Source of the DNA: Brachypterus glaber
Taxonomy: Eukaryota; Arthropoda; Insecta; Coleoptera; Kateretidae
Assembly (NCBI GenBank): GCA_958510825.1
Contig: OY294049.1
Location: 25,812,986 to 25,876,985, forward strand
Length of the DNA: 64,000 bases
Reading direction: 5' to 3'
Below the pieces are notes generated by a model. That model ran no database searches, was not told where the DNA came from, and was given only the letters and a program-made list of their open reading frames with translations. The position numbers were made by a program, and so were the translations under genes. Of this stretch, positions 11,570 through 23,764 are shown piece by piece; the first letter of the stretch is position 1; each line of letters opens with the position of its first letter.

Positions 11570-12341
11570 TCGTCGCTCAACAGGAAAGGTGTCAACTAAG
11601 CACAAAAAAATGATTTTAAACATGTTTTCGCAAAATTCTTAATTAACCCTGCACTAAGGGGCAAAACAACTGATGCAGAAAAGTTTGGATATATCACATG
11701 AAACAATTCGTACTCATCTTCAGGCTCGCGAGAGAGAAAAACAACTCGTGTGGGCCAAGGGAAACATCGATCGAGACTGGAGCAAGGTTCTTTTTACCGA
11801 TAAAGCTTCCTTTTGGGGTTACGTTATCACCCCCCGGGCCTGGACATCCTCCCCCAACCGATTGGTCCAGTGAACCGTGAAACACCCTTTAAAGATTCAT
11901 GTTTGGGGGTCTCGGGAAAAGGTTTTGGATTTTTATTTCTCTTTACGTACAACTTGAACGCTGAAAAAATGGTCGAGATTTACAAAAAAGCTATTATACC
12001 CACTGCCAAACGGTATGGCGAAAAATAAGAAGTGGATCCTCTAAGAGGACAACGACCCCAAACATCTGAGCAAGTTGTGTATCCAGTGGAAGAGGATATC
12101 CGAAATCATCACGCTGGATTGGCCGTCCCAATCGCCCGACGCAAACCCCATTGAGAATGTGTGGTCATTCATTTAGCACAAGCTTCGCGGGCAAAAGGTA
12201 TAAACATTAAAGCAGCTATCACGAGAAATTCGGACAATATGGAGGTCTTTGCCTAAGGAATATGCAAAAAATCTTGTTCAAAATATGCCCCGACGAGGCC
12301 AGGCGATCATTGACGTAAATGAAGACTGGACAAGTTACTAA
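11570..12341 (+). pseudogene. Tc1-type DDE transposase, broken
   Basis: Across frames one reads SHETIRTHLQ (end of the DNA-binding part), DWSKVLFTDKASFWGYVITP (first catalytic Asp), KIHVWGC, a GFGFLFLF segment, NAEKMVEIYKKAIIPTAKR, LQEDNDPKHLSK (second Asp) and WPSQSPDANPIENVW (Asp/Glu region), ending NEDWTSY with TAA. The spacing fits DD34E Tc1 transposases. Frameshifts and stops, for example at the SFI*HKL position, make it non-functional. Confidence 0.8.
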
Positions 12342-12479
12342 GTTATTTGCATTGATTAACTGGAGTGACTTCAATACATGCCAGTAGGGTCACTCCGTCC
12401 AGTTGCAGCTTTCTGCTGCCGTCTAACGGCAATGGCACTGTCAAAAAATCGGCGCTGGATGGAGTTGCCCAGCGTGTAA

Positions 12480-13071
12480 ATCATCATAAAAATGACAATT
12501 TTATAAGCATGTCAAAGTGATATTTTTAAATATTAATTTTTATTCAAGAAAACAATTATTGATTAATTATAAATAAATTTAAGCAAAATAAGCATATTTT
12601 TGAATTTGGGAGGTAAGTTTTAAACATCTCTTTTGCCCCTGGGAATTACAATAAGTAATTTAGAAGGGGCGGTTGTGTCCAAGACCCTCCTGCTTAAAAA
12701 TTTTACATAGGATTTATGTAACTGTAGGTGCAGCAATTTTTTAGCATTTAAGTGTCTTCCCCCCTATACCCCCTTATGTTAGACTCTGCCCCCTTGAAAA
12801 TATCTGCATTGCAGGGGCGTAAAATTTGATCCTTGACTTTGCTTTTTAAAATCAATGTTGATTACCTAAGTAAATTATAGGTACAAACAAATAGATCCAA
12901 TTTTCATAAAAATTGGAACAATTTCTTTTAATAATTTTAATAATGATCATTAATAACAATAATTTAATATTATTATTACCTATAGGTATAGGATATAGTT
13001 ATCCTATAATAGAATAGAGAACTTTTTAAAATTATTAAATTAATTTCATAGAAAGGCTACGGACTACTTTA
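12480..13071. other. AT-rich intergenic DNA
   Basis: No coding region or transposon end recognised. Confidence 0.35.
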
Positions 13072-13349
13072 CTGCCCTGCTAAGACAAGTTGTCCTATCT
13101 GCAAAAAGTCACTTTTTGGGATAAGCACACCATTGTATTGCTTTACACTAGCCCCATTTAGTATGACAATTTATTTTTCTGATAGTTTTTTTTTTCAAAG
13201 ATATCACGTATTTTTTATTTAAAATAAAGCAGAACCCAACGCCATATTTATTTAAACATCTTTTCAAAAAGTACAAGCAAAAACAATAAAACTGGCCATA
13301 TCTCAAAACATCTAATTTGCAGATAGGACAACTTGTCTTAGCAGGGCAG
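13072..13349. mobile_element. TA-target MITE with perfect 34-bp inverted ends
   Basis: The first 34 bases, beginning CTGCCCTGCTAAGACAAGTT, are an exact reverse complement of the last 34. TA flanks both sides (13070-13071, 13350-13351). The 278-bp interior is non-coding. Perfect ends suggest recent mobilisation by a Tc1/mariner-type transposase encoded elsewhere. Confidence 0.85.
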
Positions 13350-13869
13350 TATGGCTTAATTTATAAATTACACAGGTGTATTTTTGGTCGCTAAACACGA
13401 ATACGTCGTCCGTTTTGGTCAGGACTTTTAAAATAGAAAAAGAAACATTTTTTCAAAAATGTAATTTCGCTTGGTTTCGTATTTTTAAAATATTAATCTG
13501 AAGGTATTAAACAGGGTGTTTCAGGTATTCAATCATTAGTTTTGGGAGGTGATTCTTTCATTTTCATTTTCATTTCGTTTATTGGCATAGAAAATTTTAC
13601 AATTAATAATTTATAAGATATTTCACTCTAGGCTTCTGGCCGTTTTGTGAAAATTATAATTTAAATAATAAAACTAAACATTATTGTAACATTGATCGAA
13701 ATGCATAATATGTATATTATATTATGGTATATTATACCAGTGTGTGACAATATAATGATAAAAAAAAATAAATAAATAAATAACTAAATAAAATAACTGT
13801 GATCGAGATCCATTCTCATATTGGAGTTTTGATAAATCAAAATTAAAAAATTATTATGTCTACTCCAAA

Positions 13870-14235
13870 GTTTTTTATTGAAGCATTTTATTTATAAAAA
13901 ATAGCTACAATTGTTTCAACCCTTGAATTTAGGGTCATCTTCAGGCTAAAATAGTCAAAAAATTTTTCTTTATACTCGCTTTCCTTCATAATTACGCAAC
14001 ATTGGCCTTTGGGGGCTTTTGAAATAAGAAGGTTGTTATTTTTTATTTTGGAGTTAATCGAGGATACAAGCATCTTTTCTTTCGGTGGAGGTAAACTAGA
14101 TTCTTTTGTTAGGAGTTTTGAAATGGTAGTTCCAACTAGAGATGGGTTTTGAAATGAATTATCTCTAATAATTAATTCCGTTTTTGCAATGAGATTAAGG
14201 GTTTCCGATTTTCTCGCAATATCAGGGCAATATTT
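13870..14235 (-). pseudogene. Penelope-like element, 5'-truncated, internally deleted copy
   Basis: The minus strand reads YCPDIARKSETLN, NPSLVGTTISKLL, SSINSKIKNNNLLISKA and GQCCVIMKESEYKEK, which match the N-terminal region of Penelope-like reverse transcriptases (the KADKG..VIM..S.Y motif). It then jumps straight to the 3' trailer with CCTGAAGATGACCC and GTTGAAAC. It lies head-to-head with the + strand copy starting near 14260. The reverse-transcriptase core and GIY-YIG endonuclease are absent. Confidence 0.7.
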
Positions 14236-14259
14236 TATTTTATATTATATTTTATTAAG

Positions 14260-14905
14260 TTCATAAATTTGAAAACAAAAGCCACTACAAGATCAGCCAA
14301 ATCCGCAATGGAATCAGCTAAGAAATTATGGCTTCAGTCGGAGTTAAAACAATCATACAAAGACAGAGATCTTAAAGATTTGGATCCTACACAAAGATCT
14401 AAACTGCACACTTCACCCTGCCATTTGGGATTCGTTGGACTTTAAAGTTAGGGATGAAATTGAACGAAAAGGCAATAATTTATTCAGTAAGTTAAAGAAT
14501 AAACTTGATTTACTAAAATCCCGTAACCCACAATCCCTCAACCAAAAACCCCCGTCCAGTAATTTTGAATTTCACCCTAGAACCCTTAATTTAACAAATC
14601 AAAAATTTCATCCCGATGAAATCAAAATTTTAGATAAAGGCTTAAAATATTGCCCTGATATTGCGAGAAAATCGGAAACCCTTAATCTCATGCAAAAACG
14701 GAATTAATTATTAGAGATAATGAATTTCAAAACCCATCTCTAGTTGGAACTACCATTTCAAAACTCCTAACAAAAGAATCTAGTTTACCTCCACCGAAAG
14801 AAAAGATGCTTGTATCCTCGATTAACTCCAAAATAAAAAATAACAACCTTCTTATTTCAAAAGCCGACAAAGGCCAATGTTGCGTAATTATGAAGGAAAG
14901 CGAGT
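14260..14905 (+). pseudogene. Penelope-like element, N-terminal part of + strand copy
   Basis: It covers more of the 5' coding region than its inverted partner: SAKKLWLQSELKQSYKDRDL, then after a frameshift IWDSLDFKVRDEIERKGNN, NLTNQKFHPDEIKILDKGLK, and NLLISKADKGQCCVIM ending at GAGT. A 2.66-kb element (14906-17567) is inserted at the GAGT, and the copy resumes at 17572. Frames are broken near 14410 and 14705. Confidence 0.7.
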
Positions 14906-17567
14906 CACAGTAGTCCCCGAGAACCCTTGGGTTAAAAAAAATTCGAACCAAAAGTTAAGGTTGGATCCTTGTAGTAATCGGTTTGGAGATAATATATCCA
15001 CCAACAGCCAAATCCAGAAAATTCGCTTTTGGCAGATAATGGTAACTCTTCTTTGAAGAGGTACATCTTTTACACCAATGATAATAGAAAACTGTTCAAG
15101 TGTATTTAGTTAGTATTTTTGACGCAGATTTTAAATATCTTTTCAAAATTAAGCTATCATTTTTGTTTACAGAGAAAAACGTTCTTAAAAAAATGTAAAA
15201 TTGAAATTTAGGGCACTTTTAAGCATTTTTATTTATTACATTTTAGCAAATATAATACTTTCGACTAAACCTGAATAAATTTCATGTTTTTAACTAAATA
15301 TATACGCTACTAACAGTTAAAAATATTATTTTTTTCTGAACTTAAGAACCTGAAAAAGTAACTGCTATTTTTACAGTATCATTGATGAAATTACGGTCTG
15401 TTGGGTAGTGTCCTTTTTTAAAGCAGTGGTTCTCAATATGTTAAGTTTTATTTATATAAAACTCTGACAACCCCATCTTTGTTTTAAGTAATGATTTAAA
15501 ATATGTGTAGCCAGCATAGACTATTGTCTAAAGTTTTTTTTATTTATTAATACATGTATTGCAATAAGATTAAATATTTTATTTTAATTTTAATTTATTT
15601 TTTTCCATTTTTTATTAAATATAATTTAACGTTAGTTATTATGTTTTATATTTTAACATCTTATAAAATAATAATATATTTTGTTTGGCACAGTAGTTTT
15701 TGCAAATTAAAGCATAATAATTTTATTTAAAAAAAATCGTTTTATTGTCTGTATTTTTTAATTTTTTTAATATAATTATTACAAATCCAAGCAATATACC
15801 CAGACTTGTAAGTTATATTTTACATCAGGTAACTCTCTGAATAAGCAGGATGGAGAAGACTTTCTAGTCCTTCAGCTGATCAGAGAGGGTGAAATAAAAC
15901 GGTGATCACTAACTGATTTGTGATAATTTATTAGACTAGAAATTCATTAATATTCAATTTACATTCTAACTATTTCCTAAATCTACACGTTCTGACATTG
16001 GGGATATATATTTATTTTCCCTTATGTTTCCTCGGCTTCCTCGTTTTGTATTATATTTTAAATTCAATTCAATTAGTTTATTCATCTTTAGAATGTATAC
16101 AAATACACATAAATAAGTCAAAAGTCAGCAATGAAATTGGAAAATGGAGACAAAAAATTATAATATGGTTAAACACAACTGTATGTATTATATTTTACCG
16201 ATTATTAATAATAAATTACATTTTTCGTATTGTTGCTTAACATAGTGGGTTCGAACAGATTTTAATAGGCAGGCTCGCCAGATACTACTAAGAACGCCTC
16301 TCCTTAAAATATTAAGTTATATTTAAACATCATACAATTCAATACAAATGGGGTTGTGAGGCAACATAGTACCTTTCAAGTCACTGCGACCAATGAGATC
16401 TATTGTGAATCCCCTTCATAATTTAATCTACATATAACTTTAGGCTTCCCAAGAAGGCCAAAAGTATTTTTGGGGCTACTTGGGATATATCTGCAGATTT
16501 TGGATATACCTGTTCGATATAGTAGCTTTTTGCAAACAATGACTTTGCAAAAGCAGATAATGTGTTGGGCCTTTTCTGGTGCTTCTGAGCATATACAGCA
16601 GGTGTCAATTTTTAAGCGTTATCTTAGAGGGCAATGACTGGTTTTTATTTCCGGAATGCTGAGTTCACTTTTCTTGTTTTTCAGGTTCATATTTTATAAA
16701 TATTTTGGCCTGTCTTAAGTTTTGGTCTTTACAATATCGAACTATGATTTTGGTTTCCCATTTTTTGGTAGACTTTATCAGGTGGCTTTTGTTAAAGGTT
16801 TAGGGCCAGTAAATTGAGTGCATGCCCCTTCTCTAGCACGAGAGTCTGCTGCCTCATTGCCTTCAACACCCTCGTGTCCTAGCACCCTCATTTTGTTGAG
16901 AGTTTCGCATCATTCCCAAACAAGTACACATTTGGTATCATAGTGCCGTGGTTCCCTAGAACCGCCGCCGGATGGAGGAACTATATTCAATGTTCTAAAC
17001 CGTTTTATAACCACTGATTTACCTATTCCATAAAATTATTTAAAAAGTCAAACTTTGAAGGATTGCAATTTTCACACTACTCAACAAAATAAAATATAAT
17101 CAAAATCAATCGATTTTTCTAAAGGTTCCCAAATTTAAAATGGTTAATAAATTAAGTTCTAATTAGCATTTTTATTAAGTTAAAGAAACAGATTTTCTTC
17201 ATTTATACTTTAGAGTCATATATTTACTAAAATTAAATAAAAGTAAATGCTTAAAAGTACCCTAAATTTCAATTTTCCATTTTTTTATTTATGTTTTTCT
17301 CCGTAACAAAAATAGATAGCCTAATTTTGAAAAGATATTTGGAATCTGCGTCAAAAATACTAACTAAATACACTTGAACAGGTTTCTATTATCATTGGTG
17401 TAAAAGATGTACCTCTTCAAAGAAGAGTTACCATTATCTGCCAAAAGCGAATTTTCTGGATTTGGCTGTTGGTGGATATATTATCTCCAAACCGATTACT
17501 ACAAGGATCCAACCTTAACTTTTGGTTCGAATTTTTTTTAACCCAAGCGAGCTCGGGGACAACTGTG
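14906..17567. mobile_element. 2.66-kb DNA element with long inverted ends CACAGT(A/T)GTCCCC
   Basis: The left end CACAGTAGTCCCCGAG and right end complement CACAGTTGTCCCCGAG continue as inverted repeats for about 300 bp (14906-15240 versus 17232-17567), including GATAATATATCCACCAACAG. A 4-bp GAGT duplication flanks it, and removing it restores the Penelope-like sequence. CACAG termini with 4-bp duplication could fit a Chapaev/CACTA-group element; Transib is the alternative. No transposase was recognised inside; a LINE fragment sits at 16423-16960. Confidence 0.7.
16423..16960 (-). pseudogene. LINE RNase H / C-terminal fragment
   Basis: The minus strand shows HEGVEGNEAADSRAR, the GHxGxxGNExAD motif of LINE ribonuclease H, and after frameshifts CCICSEAPEKAQHIICFC, a Cys/His cluster like that following RNase H in I-group LINEs. 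Several stops occur. It lies inside the 14906-17567 element. Confidence 0.65.
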
Positions 17568-17571
17568 GAGT

Positions 17572-17712
17572 ATAAAGAAAAAGTTCAAATTTTTTGACTA
17601 TTTTAGCCTGAAGATGACCCTAAATTCAAGGGTTGAAACAATTGTAGCTATTTTTTATAAATAAAATGCTTCAATAAAAAACTTTGGAGTAGACATAATA
17701 ATTTTTTAATTT
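17572..17712 (+). pseudogene. Penelope-like element, 3' end of + strand copy
   Basis: It continues ATAAAGAAAAAG directly after the GAGT duplication, then the same trailer as the 13870 copy: GCCTGAAGATGACCC, AAGGGTTGAAACAATTG and AATAAAATGCTTCAATAAA. Both copies therefore share one internal deletion. Confidence 0.65.
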
Positions 17713-17891
17713 TGAACTAAATAAAAGTAAAAGTGTGTGAAATAAAGAATAAAAGAGATATAAGAGAGAGTAGAGATATAATCCAATAATAATAATAATA
17801 CATCCAAATATATGAAAAAAAGTTCATATAAAGGTTGGTCCTGAAAGGAGCCCTAAGGGAGCTACGGCCCTCTTAAGGTTGCTTTTAAAAA

Positions 17892-18157
17892 CATAGAAAA
17901 AACGGATTCCTTAAACCAAGGATACGTATCTTTGTATATGTTCAAAGCCATATTCTCTTGTTTCAAGGCTGGCATTTTCTTGAACCAAAGTCAATGTCCT
18001 TGAATGAAGAGCACGGGTTTTGGAATAAATATCCGCGCTCTTTATTCAAGGACATTGACTTTGGTTCAAGAAAATGCCAGCCTTGAAACAAGAGAATATG
18101 GCTTTGAACATATTCAAAGACACGTGTCCTTGGTTCAAGGAATCCGTTTTTTCTATG
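17892..18157. repeat. Near-perfect 266-bp palindrome
   Basis: Arms of about 125 bp (CATAGAAAAAACGGATTCC at the left, the complement at the right) meet near 18024 with hardly any spacer. It contains CTTGAACCAAAGTCAATGTC and the mirrored copy. It is probably a foldback MITE; no clear target duplication. A fragment of the CAGGGTG repeat (17820-17880) abuts it on the left. Confidence 0.8.
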
Positions 18158-18567
18158 GAGTAGTTTTTATTTAATATCCCCGGAATCTTTTGAACCACAG
18201 TAAACATTTTTCGAACGTGCCCTAACATTAATAAAGGTTATCGTCCTATGTAATTTTTATTTGCTAACTTTTTTTCATCTGTAATTTTTTTAACATTTTA
18301 TCAACAGAGTATGATTCCTTGGTTAATAATACATAAATAAGGTAGGGCAAACTGTTGTATACTGGGACACTGTGCATAGTGGGACAAACCAAATAGCGCT
18401 CTTCCTCTGGTGGTTAAAAATCTAAACAAATTACCGAATAGGTCAATTTAGTACTTCTAAGTGCACCAACGTTTTTTTTTCTGTTAAACAATTGAATTGC
18501 ATATTGTGTTTGATTGATAAAATTTTTGATTGAAAGTTTCTGAATATAATCTTTAGTGTGTTTTTAA

Positions 18568-18808
18568 CCTCTTCAGGGACATAGGCACATATGTGTACGT
18601 TTAAAAATAAATTCGGCAAAATGAAATTCACCGAATTCCTTATTGCTAAGTGTCTATAGGTGTTGCCCTTTGCTATGTTTTCAATCACAAGTGACATCCA
18701 ATGGCCAAGATTCGCATATCTTCAGTTGTTTACTTGTTTTGACAATAAAAATCATTTTTAACTTTTGCTATTAAATTAATTTAAACAAAAAATTCGTCCC
18801 TGAAGAGG
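18568..18808. mobile_element. piggyBac-type MITE (241 bp)
   Basis: Inverted ends CCTCTTCAGGGAC and GTCCCTGAAGAGG are flanked by TTAA on both sides (18564-18567, 18809-18812), the hallmark of piggyBac integration. Interior is non-coding. Confidence 0.85.
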
Positions 18809-19268
18809 TTAAGGTAAACCTATTAATGAATTAGTATTTTTTATATATTTTTTAAAATATAAAGTTATAAACTAAAATTTGTATACTGTTGGGACAAAAT
18901 TAGGTGTTGCGTACAGACTGATTAATAAAAAACGATATTGTTCTTAAACTCCATCCCTCATTTTTATGTGGCAGGATAAATAGAGTCCTGGAACAATTCC
19001 ACTTTTATTTAGATTTTTTGGAAAAAAAATCTGTGTCCTTTGAATAATCAATATTTTTATAAAAAATATTATTTAGTGTCATTTTTACTGTAAATTTTGT
19101 TGCTTATTTGAGTTTTATTTTGATTTATATATTAATATATTAAGAATAATTTATTTATATCCCAATATGATATATAATTAAATATTTTTGTAAAATTATT
19201 TTAATCCACAAATAGACCATATATAATTTAATATATTTAATTAAGTTAAAGTAATATTAAATGATATA

Positions 19269-19851
19269 CAGCCTGTTCCAGAAGTCGCGTACAGAAATTT
19301 GGGGGTATATTAAAAACCCTGGAAAATATGAAAAAAATTTCAAAAAAAAAATCCATCTTCAATACTAATTAAAAAGGAAGCTATTTAATCTGACCAATCT
19401 TGTTGCTGATGTTAAATTACCTACAAATTAGTTTTTCCCTACTTATTAGTAACTGGTTTGGACTTTTGTTGACGCGTGCAATGTTTGAGACTTTCAACTT
19501 TAGAATCTTTTTAGTTTATTATATTTTGACAAAACCAACAGAGGCTATCAAATATTCTATTTTTATAGGGTCACTCCATCCGGCGGTGGTTTTTTGACAT
19601 TAATAAATATTTATGTCACATTAATCACCATGTCAACCTACAGAATATGTACCTGCAATAATTAAATTTGCTTCCATAGCTACCAATTTAACTTTTAAAG
19701 GTAATTTAACATCAGCAAAGTATTGGTCCACTTAAAGCGTTCTTATTTTTGAATTGAACGAAGATGGATTTTACTTGAAATTTTTTTCATATTTTCCATA
19801 GGGTTTTTAAAATACCCTCAAATTTCTGTACGCGAGCTCTGGAACAGGCTG
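19269..19851. mobile_element. TA-target MITE with CAGCCTGTTCCAG ends, copy 2
   Basis: Ends match the copy at 9456 (CAGCCTGTTCCAGAAGTCGC) with flanking TA; the interior is inverted relative to that copy and includes the CACTCCATCC motif near the middle. Confidence 0.8.
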
Positions 19852-19853
19852 TA

Positions 19854-22268
19854 TGTTCTATTTGTGGATTTAAATAATTTTACAAAAATATTTAATTAGT
19901 ATATCAAAATGTAATTATTTTAAACACTGGAACAACACTTTATCCAAATTTATAGATACATACTTTTTTTTTAAGTTTTAGTAATTAATTGTTCTACTAC
20001 TACTCTCCTGTTGAAAAATGTCCAGTGTATTTTGTTTGTTGATGTAATGTTTTTGTTTAATTTGTTTCTTTTAATGCACATTTAATAATTTAGGTAAGTT
20101 TTTAATTTATTAATTTCTTTTATTTTTGTTTATATACATTTTTTTTCCTAAAAATTAGTTTATAATGTCCAAGTTATGTCCAAAAAGTTTTTTTAATTTT
20201 TATGTCTTTTTAGCCCTGAAGAAGCCTAAATATTAGGTGACACGTTGGCATGATTATGTAATGCAATAAAGTTTTTACTTGCTTCATTAACGAGTGTTTA
20301 TCACAAATAACCCTAAATAAATTTTAAGAAGCATCCTGTAGGAAATATTATTAATAAATTATTAACATTTTAAGAATTGATTATTAAATTATCAATATTT
20401 TGATTAAGTGAGAAAGGGAAAATGTTTATAATTTATTATTAATATTTTACTAACTAGAGTTTTATGTCGACGATATAATTGCATACTGTGTCATTTGGAA
20501 CCCCAAAACAAAAATTATTGATTAATTAAAAATTATTTTTTCAACATTTTTTTTTTTTATTTTTTTCCTTCTTTTTTAGAAACTGAATATTTTTTGAAAA
20601 AAAAAACTAGATGAAACGTTGCAAGCAAAACATCGGCACTATTGTACACTAGAGCCATCTAGTTTGCAAATGTCAAACTAGGTGTTTTGTTTGATTTTAA
20701 ATTCTGTATCTTTAAAACATTATATTCTGGCAAAAAACTGTATAAAACATTTTTTATAGGGCCTAAAAAGAGCTTTTATTTAAAATATAATTTTTTGACA
20801 TCGGGTTATAAATATGTGAGATAGCTAAAAAAGAACTTTTACTGCTTTAAACGCCAATACCTATCTCGAACCAAATGCGTTTTAGGAAAACGTTGTTTTT
20901 TTACTGATTTCGACTCAGAATGGTCTAAAACGTCGAGAAATGTGAAAAAAAAGTGGTCAAAGATTTTGACTTTTCGGCGAAGATTTCAATACATCGGCAC
21001 TAACTAGCACTAACTAGCACTAAGTGCCGATGTAATAAAAATAAAACGAAACATCAAAATAAAATAATTTTTTTTTGTCAAATTTTTTTTTTTTTTCGTG
21101 TTTCAAGTTACTCATCTTGCAATAATAATAATAATAACAACGACGACAAGACAGGCCCATTGGTAAAATCTAGTTTCGAATGTTTATTTACTTTTTTAAA
21201 ATATAGTTTTTGCTTGCCCCCGATAAATGATTACTTCGATCCGAGTCGTGTTAATAATTGATTAATATGATTAAGCTAATAAAATACACATTCCTTACCT
21301 GAAAAAATCTTCGAAAAAAAGTCCTTACATTATTGCCAACCAGAAAACTTAAGCACTGCGAGACGTTACGATAACTTTTAAATTTTAAAAACATTTAAAC
21401 ACTCCAAATTCATTGTTTTAAAACAAATTAAAATATAAACTTTAAAAGTTAACCTCAAAATCACTAAAGCACATAACAAACGAAACAAAACTCTTGTTGA
21501 TTTTAATATTCATAACTGTACATTTCTATCTTATTTTCGCGTTGAATGAATGAAAAATAAACATTTAAGAATAATTTATTGCTTTATAAACAATAACACG
21601 GAAACTTTGATCGACAAGACTCGGAAACTTTCGTTATATTTTAACGTCATCACTGGTTGCCTACGTAGAGTCAAACTATAATTTAAAAATAAATCATCGA
21701 CGTTTAAAAAGTACGCACAAAACACAGATTTTTAAGATAAATTTAATTTTAAAGTGGTTAAAAGTTATATAAGAATTGCAGAAGGATAGGTCATAGTCAT
21801 GGACGAATTTAATCAATACAAGTTACGCTTGCGTATCATTGTTCTACCTTTAAAATACTAAGTTAAAATCCTTGCCCAAAATGTTGTAAATTTAACCTTC
21901 TTACATATAAAACTTGTTCAAATAAAATAAAATTAGTCTTACATATAAATGCATAGGTTTCAAGCCGTGATAATTTATTATACTTTCTGTAGGTAAGAAA
22001 TTTTAGGTTTCATAAGTTTTTTACCTGTATTTTTTTGCTTTTAATTTAAAAATTAATATTTTCTTCAAAAAAAAAAGTCATGGGGACTGCCGACAGAAGT
22101 GAAAACTTAAAACTCTGAAATAACAGTGTTTTTTTTTAATTTTTAAATTAATTTTAGTATATACTATTTTCCATATGAAAAATTAAAATTTCATAATTTT
22201 TAAATTAAAATTATAACATCAGTCTGGTTTTCACATCTATCGGCACTCCGAGCAACAATTATATCGAC
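19854..22268. other. AT-rich intergenic DNA with small hairpins
   Basis: No gene recognised. A CCCTGAAGAAGCC...GGTGACACG segment near 20215 recalls retroelement trailers. A small hairpin at 20990-21033 (ACATCGGCACT ... AGTGCCGATGT) encloses a tandem ACTAACTAGC motif, and ACATCGGCACT recurs at 20630. Confidence 0.4.
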
Positions 22269-22417
22269 CATGAACTTGCAATACCTCCAAAAGCCCAAAC
22301 GAGGTTTTAAGTGTGAAATGTAAAATTTACACCACTTTATATTGCTATAAATATTAAAAATAGAGTCGCTCCTGAAAAATTTGACATTTCACACTTAGAA
22401 GGTATTGCAAGTTCATG
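22269..22417. mobile_element. 149-bp MITE with CATGAACTTGCAATACCT ends
   Basis: The two 18-bp ends are exact reverse complements (22269-22286 and 22400-22417). Further imperfect complementarity continues inward (GTGTGAAATGT versus ACATTTCACAC). No secure target duplication. Confidence 0.65.
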
Positions 22418-23009
22418 ATCAATATACATTTTTATATGGTTTATTTATAAGTCAAAACATATGGTAGGCAGCGCAAGCCCAGTACAAAGCAAAGACTTTA
22501 GGGGTGAACGTCGGTGCTGAGCGCCTAAAAGGCGGCGCTGCGCGTCTCCTTTTAAGATTTCACCTTTTTTTTTTTTTTCATTTTGTCGTTTTTCAGTTGT
22601 TACCAAGTCCTCTTATACGAAATTCCATGTTTCTGCAACTTTCTATTAAAAAAATGTCATTTGACAAGCCGGCCATCTTGTTTTTTAGTTTCGTCGATTT
22701 TCAATTGTCATTCTGTCCTTACCAATTTTCATATCCCTACGATGATCCATTCAAGACTTATAAGAATTCTTATTAATAAGCGTTTTTTTTTTATGACGAG
22801 ACATCACGGCTAGCATCTGTTTAAATAGTCACTAGGCTTATATTTTAAATTTGAAGTCCCTAAGTCAATCCAGTCAAAATAACTTTTGACTGGATGAAAA
22901 CAAAAGAAAATTATGATGTACCTATTTTGGACTTCACGGCTAGTATTTTTCGGTATTTTATGTATATGTCTTGTTTCAATAGTCACCATAACCCTATATT
23001 CGAAAACTT

Positions 23010-23466
23010 TACGCCGCGTTACAGAGGGGGGGTGGGTGTAAAAATGTTACGTAACACTTAAAAAATTATAAACTTATAAAATGTTTATTGGATCACGTTT
23101 TTAACAATGATCTAGGCTTAAAGAGACGGATTCCTTGCAAATTTTATTGCACACGGCGTGGTTAACAGTTAATTAAATCCTCTAAACAAAAACAATTAGA
23201 GATGGAAAACCATAGCCAATAACCGGTTTTCGGTTAACCGGTTTCGGAAATTACATCAGACTGGTTTTGGGTTAAAACACGGAAGCAATAACCGGTTGAA
23301 AACCGGTTTAAACCATGAAGCAAAATTTCCTTTATTTTTTTTACTTTTTGTAAAATGTTACGTAACAAATAGGGGGAGTGGGGGGTCTCGAATATGTTAC
23401 GCCGCGTTACATGGGGGGGTCAAAAATGGCCAAATTTTGCGTTACGTAATACTTAAACGCTCCCTA
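23010..23466. repeat. Harbinger-MITE-related G-rich / TTACGTAA fragments
   Basis: Segments at 23012-23062 and 23350-23466 carry GTTACGTAA, G-runs and the terminus GCGTTACGTAATACTTAAACG ... CTCCC, related to the MITE at 8535. Another right-half fragment lies at 37206-37250, and a more diverged pair at 28746-28860 and 29375-29458. Confidence 0.5.
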
Positions 23467-23764
23467 AAGTATAGCCGACATGCATGTCGATAACGCGAAC
23501 CCATAAGAACCCCATAGGAACCCATACTAAAAATCGCTCAACGCGTCTATAGAAGTTTTCACTTCAAAATTTATTTTTTATTATTTATACCTATTTACTT
23601 TAATATTTGATATTATTTGTATAAAATTTAATTTTTCCTGAAAAACTAAAGTACCTACATATATGTATGTAGGTACTTATAATTTGATGTTTTTAATCCT
23701 TATTTAATTTTTTTTTTTAATTTAATTTTTTTTTAATTCAAAACAAAAATATTTTTCTTGTAAG

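Larger units (their letters stand above)
11203..12341 (+). mobile_element. Tc1-like transposon relic
   Basis: The left end CAGTCGGTCAAGTAAGAGCG follows a TA. I could not find the matching right end, so the copy is probably truncated or diverged there. A Harbinger-type MITE (11410-11561) interrupts it, and transposase remnants run from about 11570 to 12341. Confidence 0.6.

Noticed and set aside
14727..14951. 74-codon minus open frame
   Set aside because: Antisense of the Penelope-like + strand coding region and the inserted element's end.
18443..18697. 84-codon minus open frame
   Set aside because: Overlaps the end of the piggyBac MITE and AT-rich flank; no recognisable motif.
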